Below, piece after piece: positions 34,109 to 45,445 of a stretch of DNA of 64,000 bases. Position 1 is the first letter of the stretch. The number at the start of each line of letters is the position of its first letter. Origin of the DNA: Umbelopsis isabellina (lineage: Eukaryota; Mucoromycota; Umbelopsidomycetes; Umbelopsidales; Umbelopsidaceae); assembly GCA_016758905.1 (NCBI GenBank), contig JAEPQZ010000009.1, positions 434,001-498,000 on the forward strand, read 5' to 3'. The notes beneath the pieces are model-generated. The model did no database searches, was not told the origin of the DNA, and saw nothing but the letters and a program-made list of their open reading frames with translations. The translations under genes and the position numbers were made by a program.

Positions 34109-34964
34109 ATGCGTGCCAAACGACAGAAAGTCTACAAGAGAGCAATGCACTCCTACCAAACTGCATTCAGCTTTAGAACTCCATATCAAATCCTGCGTAA
34201 GTATACTGGAGCTTGTAGTAATGTTGTACAATAGCTAACAGCCATTCCTATACACTGCAAATTCAGTCGACGGTGAATTCTGTCAGGAAGGTCTCAAGCA
34301 TAAGGTATACATGAAGGAGGTCTTACAACAGACGTTGATGGGACCTACTAAGCAACGTAAGTACACTGATCTGATAAAAAACATAACAAGTGGTGTTGAA
34401 GTAGTTGCTGACGTTCGAAAGACAGTTATCACATCTTGCGCAGTCGCTGAATTACGAAGTAAAGGAGATGACTATACAGGAGCTGTCATAGCAGCAAAGA
34501 GATTTGAGCGGAGACGATGTAAGCACGTTGAGCCGGTATCAAGCGCACAATGCATTCGCGAGATCATTGCCAAAGATAATCCACACAACTATTGTGTGGC
34601 GTCACAAGATATTGAGCTACGCAAGGAATTACGAAAGATACCAGGCGTCCCTTTGATTCACATCAATCGCAGTGTCGTAGTGCTGGAACCTCCTAGTTCA
34701 GCAACCAAGCAAAAAATAGAGGAAGGAGAGAAAGCCAAAACACTTCCCAATGAGAAAGAGCTACAATTTATGCATAAGAAGAAGAAAGAATTAAAGAAGC
34801 AGGCGATTGAAGGCAAGGACAGTAAGGGCGATGGAGCGAAGGCGGATAACTCCAAAAAACGAAAGCGAAAAGGGCCCAAGCAGCCTAATCCTCTTAGCAT
34901 GAAGAAGAAGAAGAAGCCCAAAGTTGCTCAACCACCTACAGCAGCCAAGAAAGTCGAGGCTTAA
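34109..34964 (+). CDS. UTP23: rRNA-processing protein UTP23 (PIN-like domain)
   Basis: Exons 34109-34196, 34267-34356 and 34402-34964 give 246 aa. MRAKRQKVYKRAMHSYQTAF and RTPYQILLDGEFCQEGL are the conserved start of the Utp23/Fcf1 PIN fold; CAVAELRSKGDDYTGAVIAA, RRRCKH, HNYCVASQDIELRKELR and IPGVPLIHINRSVVVLEPPS follow. The tail is Lys-rich. Utp23 is a small-subunit processome protein of the nucleolus that helps release snR30; the cysteines and His around FERRRCKH form its zinc site. The second intron (34357-34401) is 45 nt, a multiple of three with no stop; if retained, 15 residues are added. Family spacing favours splicing. Confidence 0.9.
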
Positions 34965-35220
34965 GAAATCCACAGCAGACCTTTGTATACCAATGAATGA
35001 TAGATTTTATAATAAAAACCGAGAGGACAATTTGTTGGAAGGAGATACAATTGGGATTTTAGATTTACCATACTTTGAATAATATTAGGTGTGATTGGCC
35101 GCCGGATTTGTCAGTGTAGTCGTGAGTGTATTTTTTAAGGTCCGTTGTCCCGGCTGTTGAGGCCAGCATATAAGAGGCAGGCTGTCATACTGACTTCATG
35201 CCTAAGAGGTTATTCCTAAC

Positions 35221-37064
35221 ATGCTTAAATCCATCTCTTCTTCCTATTTGAGTCGCTGCTTGAACAAGCCTTTGGCTAAGCCTGCGCATTTAACAAAGTA
35301 TTATAGAATGATGACCACAGCTGCCATTCCAGACGTATGTCCAGCTCAACCGTTGTAACTCAGTATCACACTCACAACAGCCTAAACGTCGATTTCTTCT
35401 TATTTATGTTGTAGCTCAAAGATCCTAAATTATTACGTAACTCGGCGTTCATCAACAATAAATGGGTAAATGCAAAGAGCAACGAGACTTTTGTGGTAAC
35501 AGGTAAGAATAGTTGTATAGAATGTCAAATATCTATTGACCAGGTGCGTATCTAATATTACAAACAGATCCTGCTACTGGCAAGGAAATTGGCAAAGTGC
35601 CGGATATGAACGTGGAGGAAACAAAGGAAGCCATCAGCATTGCCTCAACTGCTTTCAAATCTTGGTCTAGCAAGACTGGCAAAGAACGCCATGATATTAT
35701 GAAAAAATGGTATGATCTGATGATGGCCAACCAGGAGGACTTGGCTACTATCTTGACTTGGGAAAACGGAAAGTCTTTGACTGAAGCTCGTGGTGAGATT
35801 GTATATGGCTCTTCGTTCATCGAGTGGTTTGCCGAAGAAGCCGTTCGCGCTTATGGAGCTGTCATTCCTTCCAACATGCCCAATCAAAGATATCTCACCA
35901 TCAGGCAGCCTGTTGGTGTGGTTGGTATTGTCACGCCTTGGAGTAAGTAAAGAGTAGCTGTCTTGGTGTTGAGTAAGAAAACCAACTGTACTAACATCTG
36001 AGTTAAGATTTCCCCAACGCTATGATCACACGCAAAGTAGGCGCCGCTTTGGCAGCTGGCTGCACTGTGGTCATCAAACCAGGAGCCGAGACTCCATTCT
36101 CAGCTTTAGCGCTTTGTGAACTGGCCGAGCGTGCCGGCATACCCGAAGGTGTCATCAATGTGGTTACTACTCATGCACATGTCAAGGATATTGGCACTGA
36201 GCTTTGCACAAACCCCATCGTCAAGAAGATCTCATTTACCGGTTCGGTAAGACCAGCGACATTTAACACACACGAATGTTGTAATATCATGTCTAACTCG
36301 TTTGTATGTTCTATAAACAGACCGCCGTGGGCAAACTGTTGATGAAGCAATCTTCCGGCACCATGAAGAAGATCTCTATGGAACTTGGTGGAAACGCACC
36401 ATTCATTGTCTTTGATGATGCTGATGTCGATGCAGCTGTCGATGGAGCTATTGCCTCCAAGTTCCGCGGTACTGGTCAGACCTGTGTATGTGCCAATCGA
36501 TTGTATGTTCAGAAAGGTATCTACCCCGAATTCGCATCCCGTCTTGCAGAGAAGGTAGCCAAATTCCGTATAGGCCATGGTTTCGATAAGGAAACTACAC
36601 ATGGTCCTCTAATCAACGAGGCTGCCGTTAAAAAGGTAACTAGCCATGTGGATGATGCTGTTGCTAAAGGCGGAGAGGTGTTGGTTGGAGGCAAGCACGC
36701 CGGAGGCAATTTCTATGAGCCTACAGTCATATCAGGTATGACCAAGGAAATGTTGATTTCCACCGATGAAACTTTTGGCCCTGTGGCTGGATTGTTTGAG
36801 TTTGAAACTGAAGACGAAGTCCTCGAATTGGCCAACGACACCCAATTTGGCTTGGCCGGTTACTTCTTCTCTCGCGACATTGGCCGCATCTGGCGTGTGG
36901 CCGAGAAGTTGGAAGTTGGCATTGTTGGTGCTAACTCAGGCATCGTTTCAAACTGCTACGCACCCTTTGGAGGTGTCAAGGAAAGTGGCATGGGCCGTGA
37001 AGGCTCGATGTATGGACTTGCCGACTACCAAAACATCAAATACATTAACATGGGAGGCATTTAA
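35221..37064 (+). CDS. succinate-semialdehyde dehydrogenase, mitochondrial type
   Basis: Five exons (35221-35334, 35415-35502, 35568-35942, 36008-36246, 36321-37064), 519 aa. [20 protein letters not shown] has the look of a mitochondrial presequence. The ALDH fold is complete: [40 protein letters not shown], the general-base Glu in [12 protein letters not shown] and the catalytic Cys in [15 protein letters not shown], where the second Cys two residues on is typical of SSADH and could form a redox disulfide. [19 protein letters not shown] ends the domain. It oxidises succinate semialdehyde from the GABA shunt to succinate. The subfamily name rests on the TCVCANR and FGGVKESG wording, so a related ALDH is not excluded. 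Confidence 0.9.
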
Positions 37065-37527
37065 TTGACGTTCATTCATAGCAAATGTTAACATTTCAAT
37101 ATAAATAATAAAACCAAGAGATACCGAAACAGACATAAAAATAAAAGATAGAATTTAAATGTAACCATCATATAGCAGCGATGGCAGGAAGCCATAAAAT
37201 TAAAAGTAAAAAAATGCATGATGTTGTGTTGCTGATGCCATAATATTGTTGTATCATGCAGAAATTTAAGCGCGAAAATCATACATGCACTGCACTAACC
37301 ATAGGATGAATTAATATAGAAATGAATTTATACTATAAACTATTATAAAACGAAAGAAATTTGACATGACTATCAGATCTACTACGGGCCCTGGGCCATT
37401 CAAAGGGTTGTACGACAGCTGCACGACATATATATTTATACAAACTGGGAGCATAATTCTCGGCCAACTATTGAGTATCTCGGTTGGGGCTTTTTTTTCT
37501 TCTTGTTCTTTTCCACAATCTGCCAAC
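37065..37527. other. intergenic, RasB promoter
   Basis: 463 nt, AT-rich on the left, with the presumed RasB promoter and leader on the right. No gene seen. Confidence 0.5.
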
Positions 37528-38609
37528 ATGATGCTCTATAGATTGGTTGTTCTCGGTGATGGAGGTGTGGGCAAGGTACATGGTCATGCAAATCCGTCAT
37601 GGCTCCGATCGATCTCGCATTAACTTTTTCCCCGGGATTATTTATCGTGCAGACCGCCTTGACTATACAACTTTGCCTGAATCACTTTGTCGGTAAGTGC
37701 CTCGATGGAAATAGATTGATGGGAAAATACATTAAACCATCAAGGGATTTCCTGTTTATCCCCCATTGAAAAAACTCGAATCTTGCATATTCCTGACGTT
37801 CCTTTCCCTTCTGTCCAGAGGTAATGTCCCTAATAAGCAGTTTTCGCTATATTTGACTTCCGCCCGACACTGATAGCATGTGTACACAGACATATGATCC
37901 GACTATTGAAGATTCATATCGAAAACAAGTGGTGATAGACGATCAACCGTGCGTCTTAGAAGTATTAGATACTGCAGGTCAAGGTATGTTTGGGAGGAAA
38001 ACCCTTAGTAATGCATTGGGCGGTTTATATGATGTGATGTGCGTGAGAGGGGGAGTGAGCCCCGAGTCTTCATTCTCCGTCGTAAACGGCCTAAGCCAAG
38101 GGAAATAGCACCAGAAGATATGCGGGAAGAGTTCCATAATATATGGTTTCACATAAAAAAAAATGATCGACCAAATGGCGCCCGCCGCCCTTGAATTGAC
38201 CTGTCACTAATTTTGCTTAAATATTCTACTTCCCCTAGAGGAATACACAGCACTACGAGATCAATGGATACGAGATGGAGAAGGATTTTTGGTGGTATAT
38301 TCAATCACCAGTCGAGCAACATTTGATCGAGTGCAAGGTTTTCGCGATCAAATTGTGCGAGTCAAAGACGCGCAAGACAAGGACATACCCCTAATGCTTG
38401 TTGGCAATAAGTCTGACAAGGTTACTGAAAGAGAAATTTCTCGAGACGAAGGAGCGTCTATGGCACGGAAAATGCATTGTGAATTTATTGAAACCAGTGC
38501 CAAGACGTGCGTCAATGTTGAACGATCATTTTATAGCGTTGTTAAACTGATACGCAGTCAGCGTGACGGTCAGACGAAACAGAAGAAGGGCAAGTGCAAC
38601 CTCATGTAA
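37528..38609 (+). CDS. Ras-like small GTPase, fungal RasB family
   Basis: Exons 37528-37575, 37653-37692, 37819-37820, 37890-37983 and 38239-38609 give 184 aa. [16 protein letters not shown] (P-loop), [13 protein letters not shown] then E then [17 protein letters not shown] (switch I), [17 protein letters not shown] (switch II), [36 protein letters not shown], and a C-terminal CNLM prenylation box after a Lys-rich stretch. The MMLY start and the [15 protein letters not shown] wording match fungal RasB, which signals growth and polarity at the plasma membrane. The Glu codon is only completed if a 2-nt exon (AG at 37819-37820) is spliced in (see findings). The next gene in order is NCS-1. Confidence 0.88.
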
Positions 38610-38775
38610 ACTCTTTGAAAAAATGGAAGCTTCGATCATGACGTAGTCACATCTCAGAAACCCTTTTAAACTCTCTCTTTGCTTGGCTTTTGTGAACTTC
38701 CCTCCACCATCCTATTTTCTTTCCATCAACCCATCCCTCTTTAAAACATCCTTGTAAGACCACTTTCATTTAAAA

Positions 38776-39758
38776 ATGGGCAAAGCTCAAAGTAAATTAA
38801 GTCCAGAACAACTCAGTGATTTGCAAAAATCTACAAAATGTACGTTAGTCAACTGAAACTCCTCAGTCGGAGGACTTTTGCATATTCAAATAACTAAAAT
38901 ATCCTATCTCATTGATCATTGCTTTGTAGTCGACAAAAAAGAGCTTCAGCAATGGTAAATATCCCACGGTTTTTTTTTTTTTTGTTTTTGGTCACCTTTT
39001 TACTGATCGATATGGCCTGCGTCGCCACCGACCGACCGACCAAACCGTGATTTCCAAAAATGCTCATAATTTGTTTCTTTAGGTATAAAGGCTTTCTCAA
39101 AGATTGTCCGTCTGGCCAGTTGGACAAAACAGAATTCCAAAAGATATACAAACAGTTCTTCCCGTTTGGCGATCCGTCAAAGTTTGCCGATTATGTATTC
39201 AACGTGTTTGATAGCGATAAAAGCGGCACCATTGACTTTAAAGAGTTCATATGTGCTCTGTCCGTAACCAGTCGCGGTGGATTAGACGACAAATTAGAAT
39301 GTAAGTGACTTCATTCGGTTCAAGCCAATATTTTGGTTTAATGGCGGATTACAATGGCTGATCATAATGGCTGTGTTTTGTTGGTTTTGGTCGTATTCTG
39401 GGAAATAGGGGCGTTCCAGGTAAGAATTCTTGTAACTTGCATGAAATGGACTAGAAAGGAATCCGGTAACTAAGGCTTTTTTTTATTTTCATTATCCCAT
39501 CAGTTGTATGATATCGATAATGACGGCTATATCACTCATAATGAAATGCTGAGAATTGTGGATGCTATCTATAAGATGGTCGGGTCTATGGTTAAATTGC
39601 CCGAAGATGAAGATACTCCGGAAAAGCGGGTCAACAAGATTTTCCAATTGATGGACAAGAACAACGATGGCAAGCTTAGCAAAGAAGAGTTCAGAGAAGG
39701 TTCCAAACACGATCCAACCATTGTCCAAGCTCTCAACCTCTATGATGGACTGGTGTAA
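38776..39758 (+). CDS. neuronal calcium sensor 1 / frequenin homolog, 190 aa
   Basis: Five exons (38776-38839, 38930-38954, 39083-39300, 39409-39419, 39504-39758), including an 11-nt exon that encodes most of [16 protein letters not shown] is an N-myristoylation site. EF-hands 2-4 are intact: [24 protein letters not shown] and [12 protein letters not shown]; the first ([11 protein letters not shown]) is degenerate with the Cys-Pro pair usual in the family. The length is exactly that of NCS-1. The protein binds membranes in a calcium-dependent way and activates phosphatidylinositol 4-kinase (Pik1 in yeast). It lies 166 bp after RasB in the same orientation. Confidence 0.95.
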
Positions 39759-39933
39759 ATCACGTGTATAGCCAACCAGTTTAACCTTGTATTATCCCAG
39801 AGGCCGAGCGTGTCTGCCCTTCGTTATTTTTTGTTCTTTACGACTCATTCCCTCTCCCATTCTTTATTGTTTAAATCACACACTTTGCTCGTTCAATACC
39901 TTTCGTGTTTTTATTTTTTTGGGACTGACCACC

Positions 39934-41711
39934 ATGGCATCATCTCTTTTAGCCATTATGTTGATCATTAGTTCCACTCGCGGACACCATTATGTATTTA
40001 GTTACCCTCCCGATCCGCAAAGAAAACGAACCCATAAACAACCCATTTCGTCAGAAAATGTGTATGGTTTAGGTTGGCAAACAACTGAGCCTGTTAGCAA
40101 TGCCACTAGTGATCAGTTTGGTGGCCGAGACGTAGTGTTTGGCATTGATACTGGCTTCTTGGCTGATGCTTTAGCTCCTAAAACTCCATTACGAGACCGC
40201 AAATTTCAAATGTCTATTGACGACTTGACGTTTGTGGGGCACCCCGTCAGTCTGACCGCAGACGATCAGCAGCAGCAACAGAATCGGAGGCAAGTTGCCG
40301 AAGAAGCTGCTGCGAACCGACGTACAAGTAAAGGATCGGATGCTACTGCTGATGATGACTCTCATTCATCGACGACTCATATCACTCAATTTCACGTCGT
40401 CTTTGTACTTAGTCCACCCGATCTGCAGCTCAATAATCAAATTGACATGTTTTACGATCATATCATCAAACGATACACCACAGCTTTGCGCTATGAACAG
40501 CTCCGATGTGAATATGTCAAGCATGAAGCTGACAAGGTGCTGGTGATCAAAGAAGAGGCTTTCAATAAGAACACGCCTTATTCCCAGGTCATGCAGTCCA
40601 TATTAGCCGAGTCGTCGTTAGCACGAGATATCAAGCATATCTTCACAGCTCTTTCAACAAACTCCATAGCTCATGTCATCGTCAATGACTTTATAGACTT
40701 GTCTTTGCAATTACCAGTAGTCGGTAATCAGCAAAAACTTTCCATGTTGCTACAGTACCCCGGAGCTACCAACCCAGCAAACGAATCTGTGGCTAGTATT
40801 TATGGCGTGGGCACATACGAGTACGACAAGTATCCAGTGCTATGCCCATATCACACTTTATTGCTTCTTGAAGACCCCGAAGAGGTGCTCAAGAGCATGC
40901 CACTCGATTCCAATCCAACCTTGGTTCAGCTTGTACAGATCTTGACTCCCACTCAAAGTCTTCAGGAATTGCATATGTTGCTTGATTGTTCTCTGGCGCA
41001 AATCTATCGACTGGCTGCTCATTTGATATATTGGCGGAAAGCGAAGTTGATTCATACAATTCATGCCCGTAACGTATATGCTGTTTCGCCTGTCGCTAAA
41101 CTAGACAAGTAAGTGCTATGTATACTTGGCATTTCGCACATGTTCTGTTTCCTTACCAAGTTTATCGTGATTTAGCCTTAAAGAACTGGAAGCAGATTTC
41201 CAGTTACATGTGCCCGGCTTGGATCTTCCAATTTTGTTAGCTCAGCTGTCGTCTGCGAAACCGTTATATATGGTGGCTCCTGCTAAGGAATTGCGGCAAC
41301 AATACTGCGAAGCCATCACGTATCTGCTAAGATTTGACATTGTCATTCAGCTACATGTGTACCTGATGCTTGTCGCTTCAGCCAAGGAAGTTGTTCCACC
41401 CACCACCGGATCAGATGAACAATTGGGAAGCAGTCCGGGAGATGACTGGGTGAAGCGTTTTGCGTCCGACAAAGCTCCTCGCGAAGTCGCAGAGCTGCTT
41501 GAGAGGTGAGCGCTTTGTGACTCTTCTTGTGAACTCGCTTATGACAAATAACTTAGAACAAACAATGCGCTTTAGGCTGGTTCCTTATCTCAATGGGCGA
41601 CATCATATGGAAGAAATAATGTTTCGAGAAGGCGTTACTCGCAAGCAGCTCAATTTGGTTCTCAAATACTACTCGGATTACATTGTGACCTTATATCACT
41701 ATGCAAATTAA
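39934..41711 (+). CDS. nitrogen permease regulator 3-like protein (GATOR1/SEACIT subunit)
   Basis: Three exons (39934-41108, 41176-41505, 41576-41711), 546 aa. The ATG at 39934 is in a good context (ACCATGG) and starts MASSLLAIMLIISSTRGHHY with YVFSYPPDPQR, the usual beginning of NPR3 proteins. A longdin-like first half contains TQFHVVFVLSPPDLQLNNQI and YEQLRCEYVKHEADKVLVIK; YPVLCPYHTLLLLEDPEEVL and SLQELHMLLDCSLAQIYRLA are further family words, and PYLNGRHHMEEIMFREGVTR closes the C-terminal winged helix. With NPR2 it is part of the complex that stimulates Rag/Gtr GTP hydrolysis and so lowers TORC1 when nitrogen is short. Gln and Ser runs in the middle look variable. Its end is convergent with the chromodomain gene. 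Confidence 0.92.
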
Positions 41712-41839
41712 TGCATGCCCATGCGTATGCACTTACACAAGCAAACGACTTTTTAATTATTAATGATGAGTTGTGGCTATTATTAATATATGGTTTGCTG
41801 CACTATTTACAATATCAAACCTCAAGGCAGCATACCCTG

Positions 41840-44800
41840 TCATTGCTTAAACCGGTTAAGCAATTCGTGCGGCTTGACCATATTGACTCTATGAGATGAA
41901 TCATCATTTGGTTGATCCAGGACGACTTGTACAAAGAACCTTCGAGTGGTAGCAAATGCCCTAGCCACACAGTCAAACCACTGACTGGCTGTATCGTGTA
42001 ACTCAATCCGTTGCTCTACAATAGACACTAGATCGTGATCTAAAGCTTTTATCACTTGCCATCGTGCCAGATCCGCCCTTAATACACTCTTGTAAATATT
42101 GCATACCCTTCTCCAAAATAAATCATATTTCGAAGCTATTTACCTGTTTTTGTACTCTGCTGTCTGTCCCAGCTTTTCGAAATCTTTGAATATGTCCTCT
42201 CTGAAAACAATTTGCCAACGTGGCTGAAGGCTTGAATGTTGCAGAGCATTAAGCTGCACAAAGAGTATGGTTAAGCGCTGAATAATCCTTATAATATGAT
42301 GATTTAGTTGGTCTTCTCACTTTTCCTACATCACAGATCACCTGTTCCAAAACTTCAGGCTGGCGTACCAAATCCAAGGTATCGATAGTAACAAGCCCAC
42401 CTAGACGACAGCCATCGCAAGACATCAATCGGCTATCCTTCATGTCGTTTTAGCGAAACCGAAGAAAACTCACCACTATGCTCTGGAAAGACTTCTTGAT
42501 CTATTCGTGTGCTTCCCTCACAGCCGAAAAACCCAAACAAGAAAAAATGAACACCGGGCCGCTTAAGGTCCAGTAACTCGGGTATTTCTTCATGTGGAAA
42601 TGGTTCATTGTGAAGCTAAAGGAAGCATAGCCATCAGCAAGTGTCAGTGACAAACGGCCGCTTGTCTTGCAGAGACATAGAGAGAGTATACTAGGCATTA
42701 AACTTACAAGGACAGCATATATTGACACATCAGTCGGGTCACTCGCAATATTATATCCGTACCCCTCAGCAGCAAGTCGTACTTTGCTCGCATCCGGATG
42801 GCCACTGGCAATAAATATGCACTTGTCTTTTGGCATACATGCGACCTTTCAAAGAGCTTAGGCCGTTATCCAGCATCAGCAATTTTCAGTGGATAACAAC
42901 TTACCTGCTTTGGGACGGCATATACGTGGTTAACGATATGCCAGTCGTATATTTCGCTGCTAGAAAAGTCTACCAAAGTCCTGGTGTCCAAATCATTAAT
43001 GCCGATATTCGGTGATGCGCTTGGAAGCTCAATGTGAACCAAGAAGAGTGCTTGCTTGAGTGAGGTATTACTGCTGTCGGTAGCTGCAGCAAGAAGTGAA
43101 AAAGAGTACGGAACTATCGCCATCGAACATTCAAGAGAGATGGGAATAAGGCCAGCCTGTACATGAACGCGGTTAGTATATAGCAAAACTTTAAGGAAGT
43201 AAGCATTACCTGAATATATATTACATACCACGTTGTTAATCGTCAAGAAGTTCCGCAATTTACCATATCGGACGCTATCAGCGGGAAAACTAAGTGATAG
43301 CAGAGTGGGCGGCGACATGATGTATTCAATCAAGAATTGCTGCGACAGAAATGATTTAATTTGTATTAAGGGATGATCTTTCATGCCCGACTGTATTGTA
43401 TCTAATGCAGCTGTTGCTCTGATAGGTTGAGCAGTCAGATCTAGCATTTTATATTCTCCCCATTCGATATCACCTCGCCAAATTGTTGAAGGCGGTGGAG
43501 GTGGAGGGAGCGCCGGTGGTAGTGATTTCGATTTGAGAGCTGATTTTAGTTTTAATGTCGAAGTCTGTGTGCTTGATCCATCTATTGTATTTCCAGTCTT
43601 TTGTGGCGAAAGCGATGGGGAAGTAGACGGGTTTTCAGAGAATCTCACGACCGGACTCCTCGTTTCGGATGTAGATCGTGTGCGTCTTAGTTGAGGTTCA
43701 CTTCCATTGTATGAAGCCTTAGATAACAAAACTTCCTTCGCCATCCCACGATCTACAAAATATTATATTAAATCAAATCTGATCACTTGCAAAGATATCA
43801 AGTTCTCCAGGTACGAACCTGGCAGCATTCTAGCATCGCTTGACGTTTGGGATCGCCGATGTTTGGTAGCGTGACCTTCAGCTCTCTTCGTACTTCGATC
43901 TTTCTGTACGTTGTGACTTATTAGATCCAATAGCTTATCAAATTTCCTGCTTATCTCTGCGACTATGGTGACAAGTATTTGTCAGTACGTGGCTTCCTTT
44001 GTTGTATCACCAGCACTAGACAATCACTTACAGTTTTGTGATCCATTTTGTGATGCGTTTTGTTCATTGTTGGGCTGCTGCAAGAAGAATTTGCGAGAAG
44101 ATAGCATGTTGTGTGGTGCTGATACAGTACGCTCCAGGACTGGCCGCGAGTTATTATTGAATACAACAACTGCTGTATCCTTACTTTGATTTTCGGTGGT
44201 TTTTTGAGGAAGTGATTGTTTTGTAAGAATAGGTGTATTGACTGCTTCGCTATTCGCTGGAGGTGGAGTAATGACCTTTGGTGTTGCTGGAGGTGTTGTT
44301 CGGTCGAAATCTGGTAAGACGGGTTGATTAACTTCCTGAGTCTTCAGTCCCTCATTCTCTGAAATCAATTCTGGTGTTTTGATGCGTGTACCTTCCTTGT
44401 TCGAGCTGGGGTCACTGTGCACATCTGAATATGAGCGGATTTTACCGGCTTTGGTCTTTCTACTATCACCGGATTTGAGCAGGAAACTCTCTTTCTCTAC
44501 GGAGTAGCTGGTCACGGGCAAAATAAGGCTAGTAGCAGGCACGTCTGTTTCTGGAGAAGAGCTGATAGCGCGTTTTCGTCTGCGTATCCGGGCACATTGA
44601 AAAAGGGGAATCTCGTCTAGTTCGTCCGAATCATCGTCTTTCTCGCTTTCAGACTCTAATCTAATTTTGTTCCATATACTTTTCTTATTGGGCTGCCGAA
44701 CAAACAGTGGTTCCTCTGATGCTTCAGATGCATTCTTTTCAAGAAACTTAGTGAGAGCATCCGATCCTAAAAGGAACGGTTCCTCGACCCATGAGTTCAT

Positions 44801-45045
44801 GCTATATTAAAACAGATCCGTCAGCCACACCACTCATGTTGCATCCATACCAAATACTCTGTAAATTGATGAAAATTAATCATCGTTTGAAACAAAACTG
44901 CTATATAAGTATTAGCAACTGCTTACTGCCTATCTTCAAGGTTTCGCCATTTGACATAATAGTAGTTGCCTCTCTCTGTAATCTTGATACTTTCGACCTT
45001 TTCTACAGAGGCTGCATCGTACTGGCTTTCAGCATGCCGATCCAT
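41840..45045 (-). CDS. chromodomain protein, Chp1/TASOR-like (chromodomain, SPOC-like and further C-terminal domains), 841 aa
   Basis: Ten exons (45045-44927, 44801-44032, 43962-43819, 43752-43229, 43156-42905, 42845-42708, 42615-42474, 42400-42321, 42253-42144, 42086-41840) with every phase consistent. Residues about 8-60 form a chromodomain: SVEKVESIKITERGNYYYVK, WRNLEDRHMNSWVEEPFLL, ALTKFLEKN. A long Ser/Pro/Lys-rich region follows. The second half starts with STIWRGDIEWGEYKML and runs to LIPISLECSMAIVPYSF, which resembles a SPOC domain; then YAVPKQVACMPKDKCIFIAS, VHFFLFGFFGCEG, GGLVTIDTLDLVRQPEVLEQ, WQIVFREDIFKDFEKL and a final RRFFVQVVLDQPNDD strand. This order recalls fission-yeast Chp1 (RITS) and TASOR (HUSH), which silence heterochromatin. 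Domain names in the second half are inference; the chromodomain is clear. Confidence 0.75.
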
Positions 45046-45445
45046 GCTGTAACCGTCTTGGCAATTACGACCAGAGGGATGCAAACAAACGGATACTAGA
45101 GGTCGAAGGATCCTTTGCCAACTTTTTTTTGTGGTCCCGACGACAGACACTTAGCAATATCAACCACCTTCCTTTTTTAGGAGAAAGGTTATGAAAGAGC
45201 GCGTTTGCAACAAATAAACCTATGACTTCCTTCTGTCGAGGAATTATCAATATTCACCGCAGTTGTAACTATTAATTCGATTATTCAGATGGATAAATGC
45301 TCAATCTTTATTCAAATTTCTGTAGTAGTCTGAAGCTGCGATATGTAGAGAAAGATAGAATAGCAAAAGATTCGAGTCTAAAATGTAAGTCACAAAAGTT
45401 CTGTGAGTACGACTTTGCTCAAGCCTGACAACAGTTGCATTGCTC
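45046..45445. other. divergent promoter region
   Basis: 400 nt between the chromodomain gene and the aldo-keto reductase-like gene, start codons facing outward. No gene seen. Confidence 0.5.

Noticed and set aside
37821-37889. Reading the RasB region as one larger exon
   Set aside because: The in-frame version meets a stop before the conserved YDPTIEDSY exon.
43157-43228. Treating the stop-free segment as coding in the main model
   Set aside because: Perfect donor, branch point and acceptor, and the sequence breaks the SPOC-like strand pattern.
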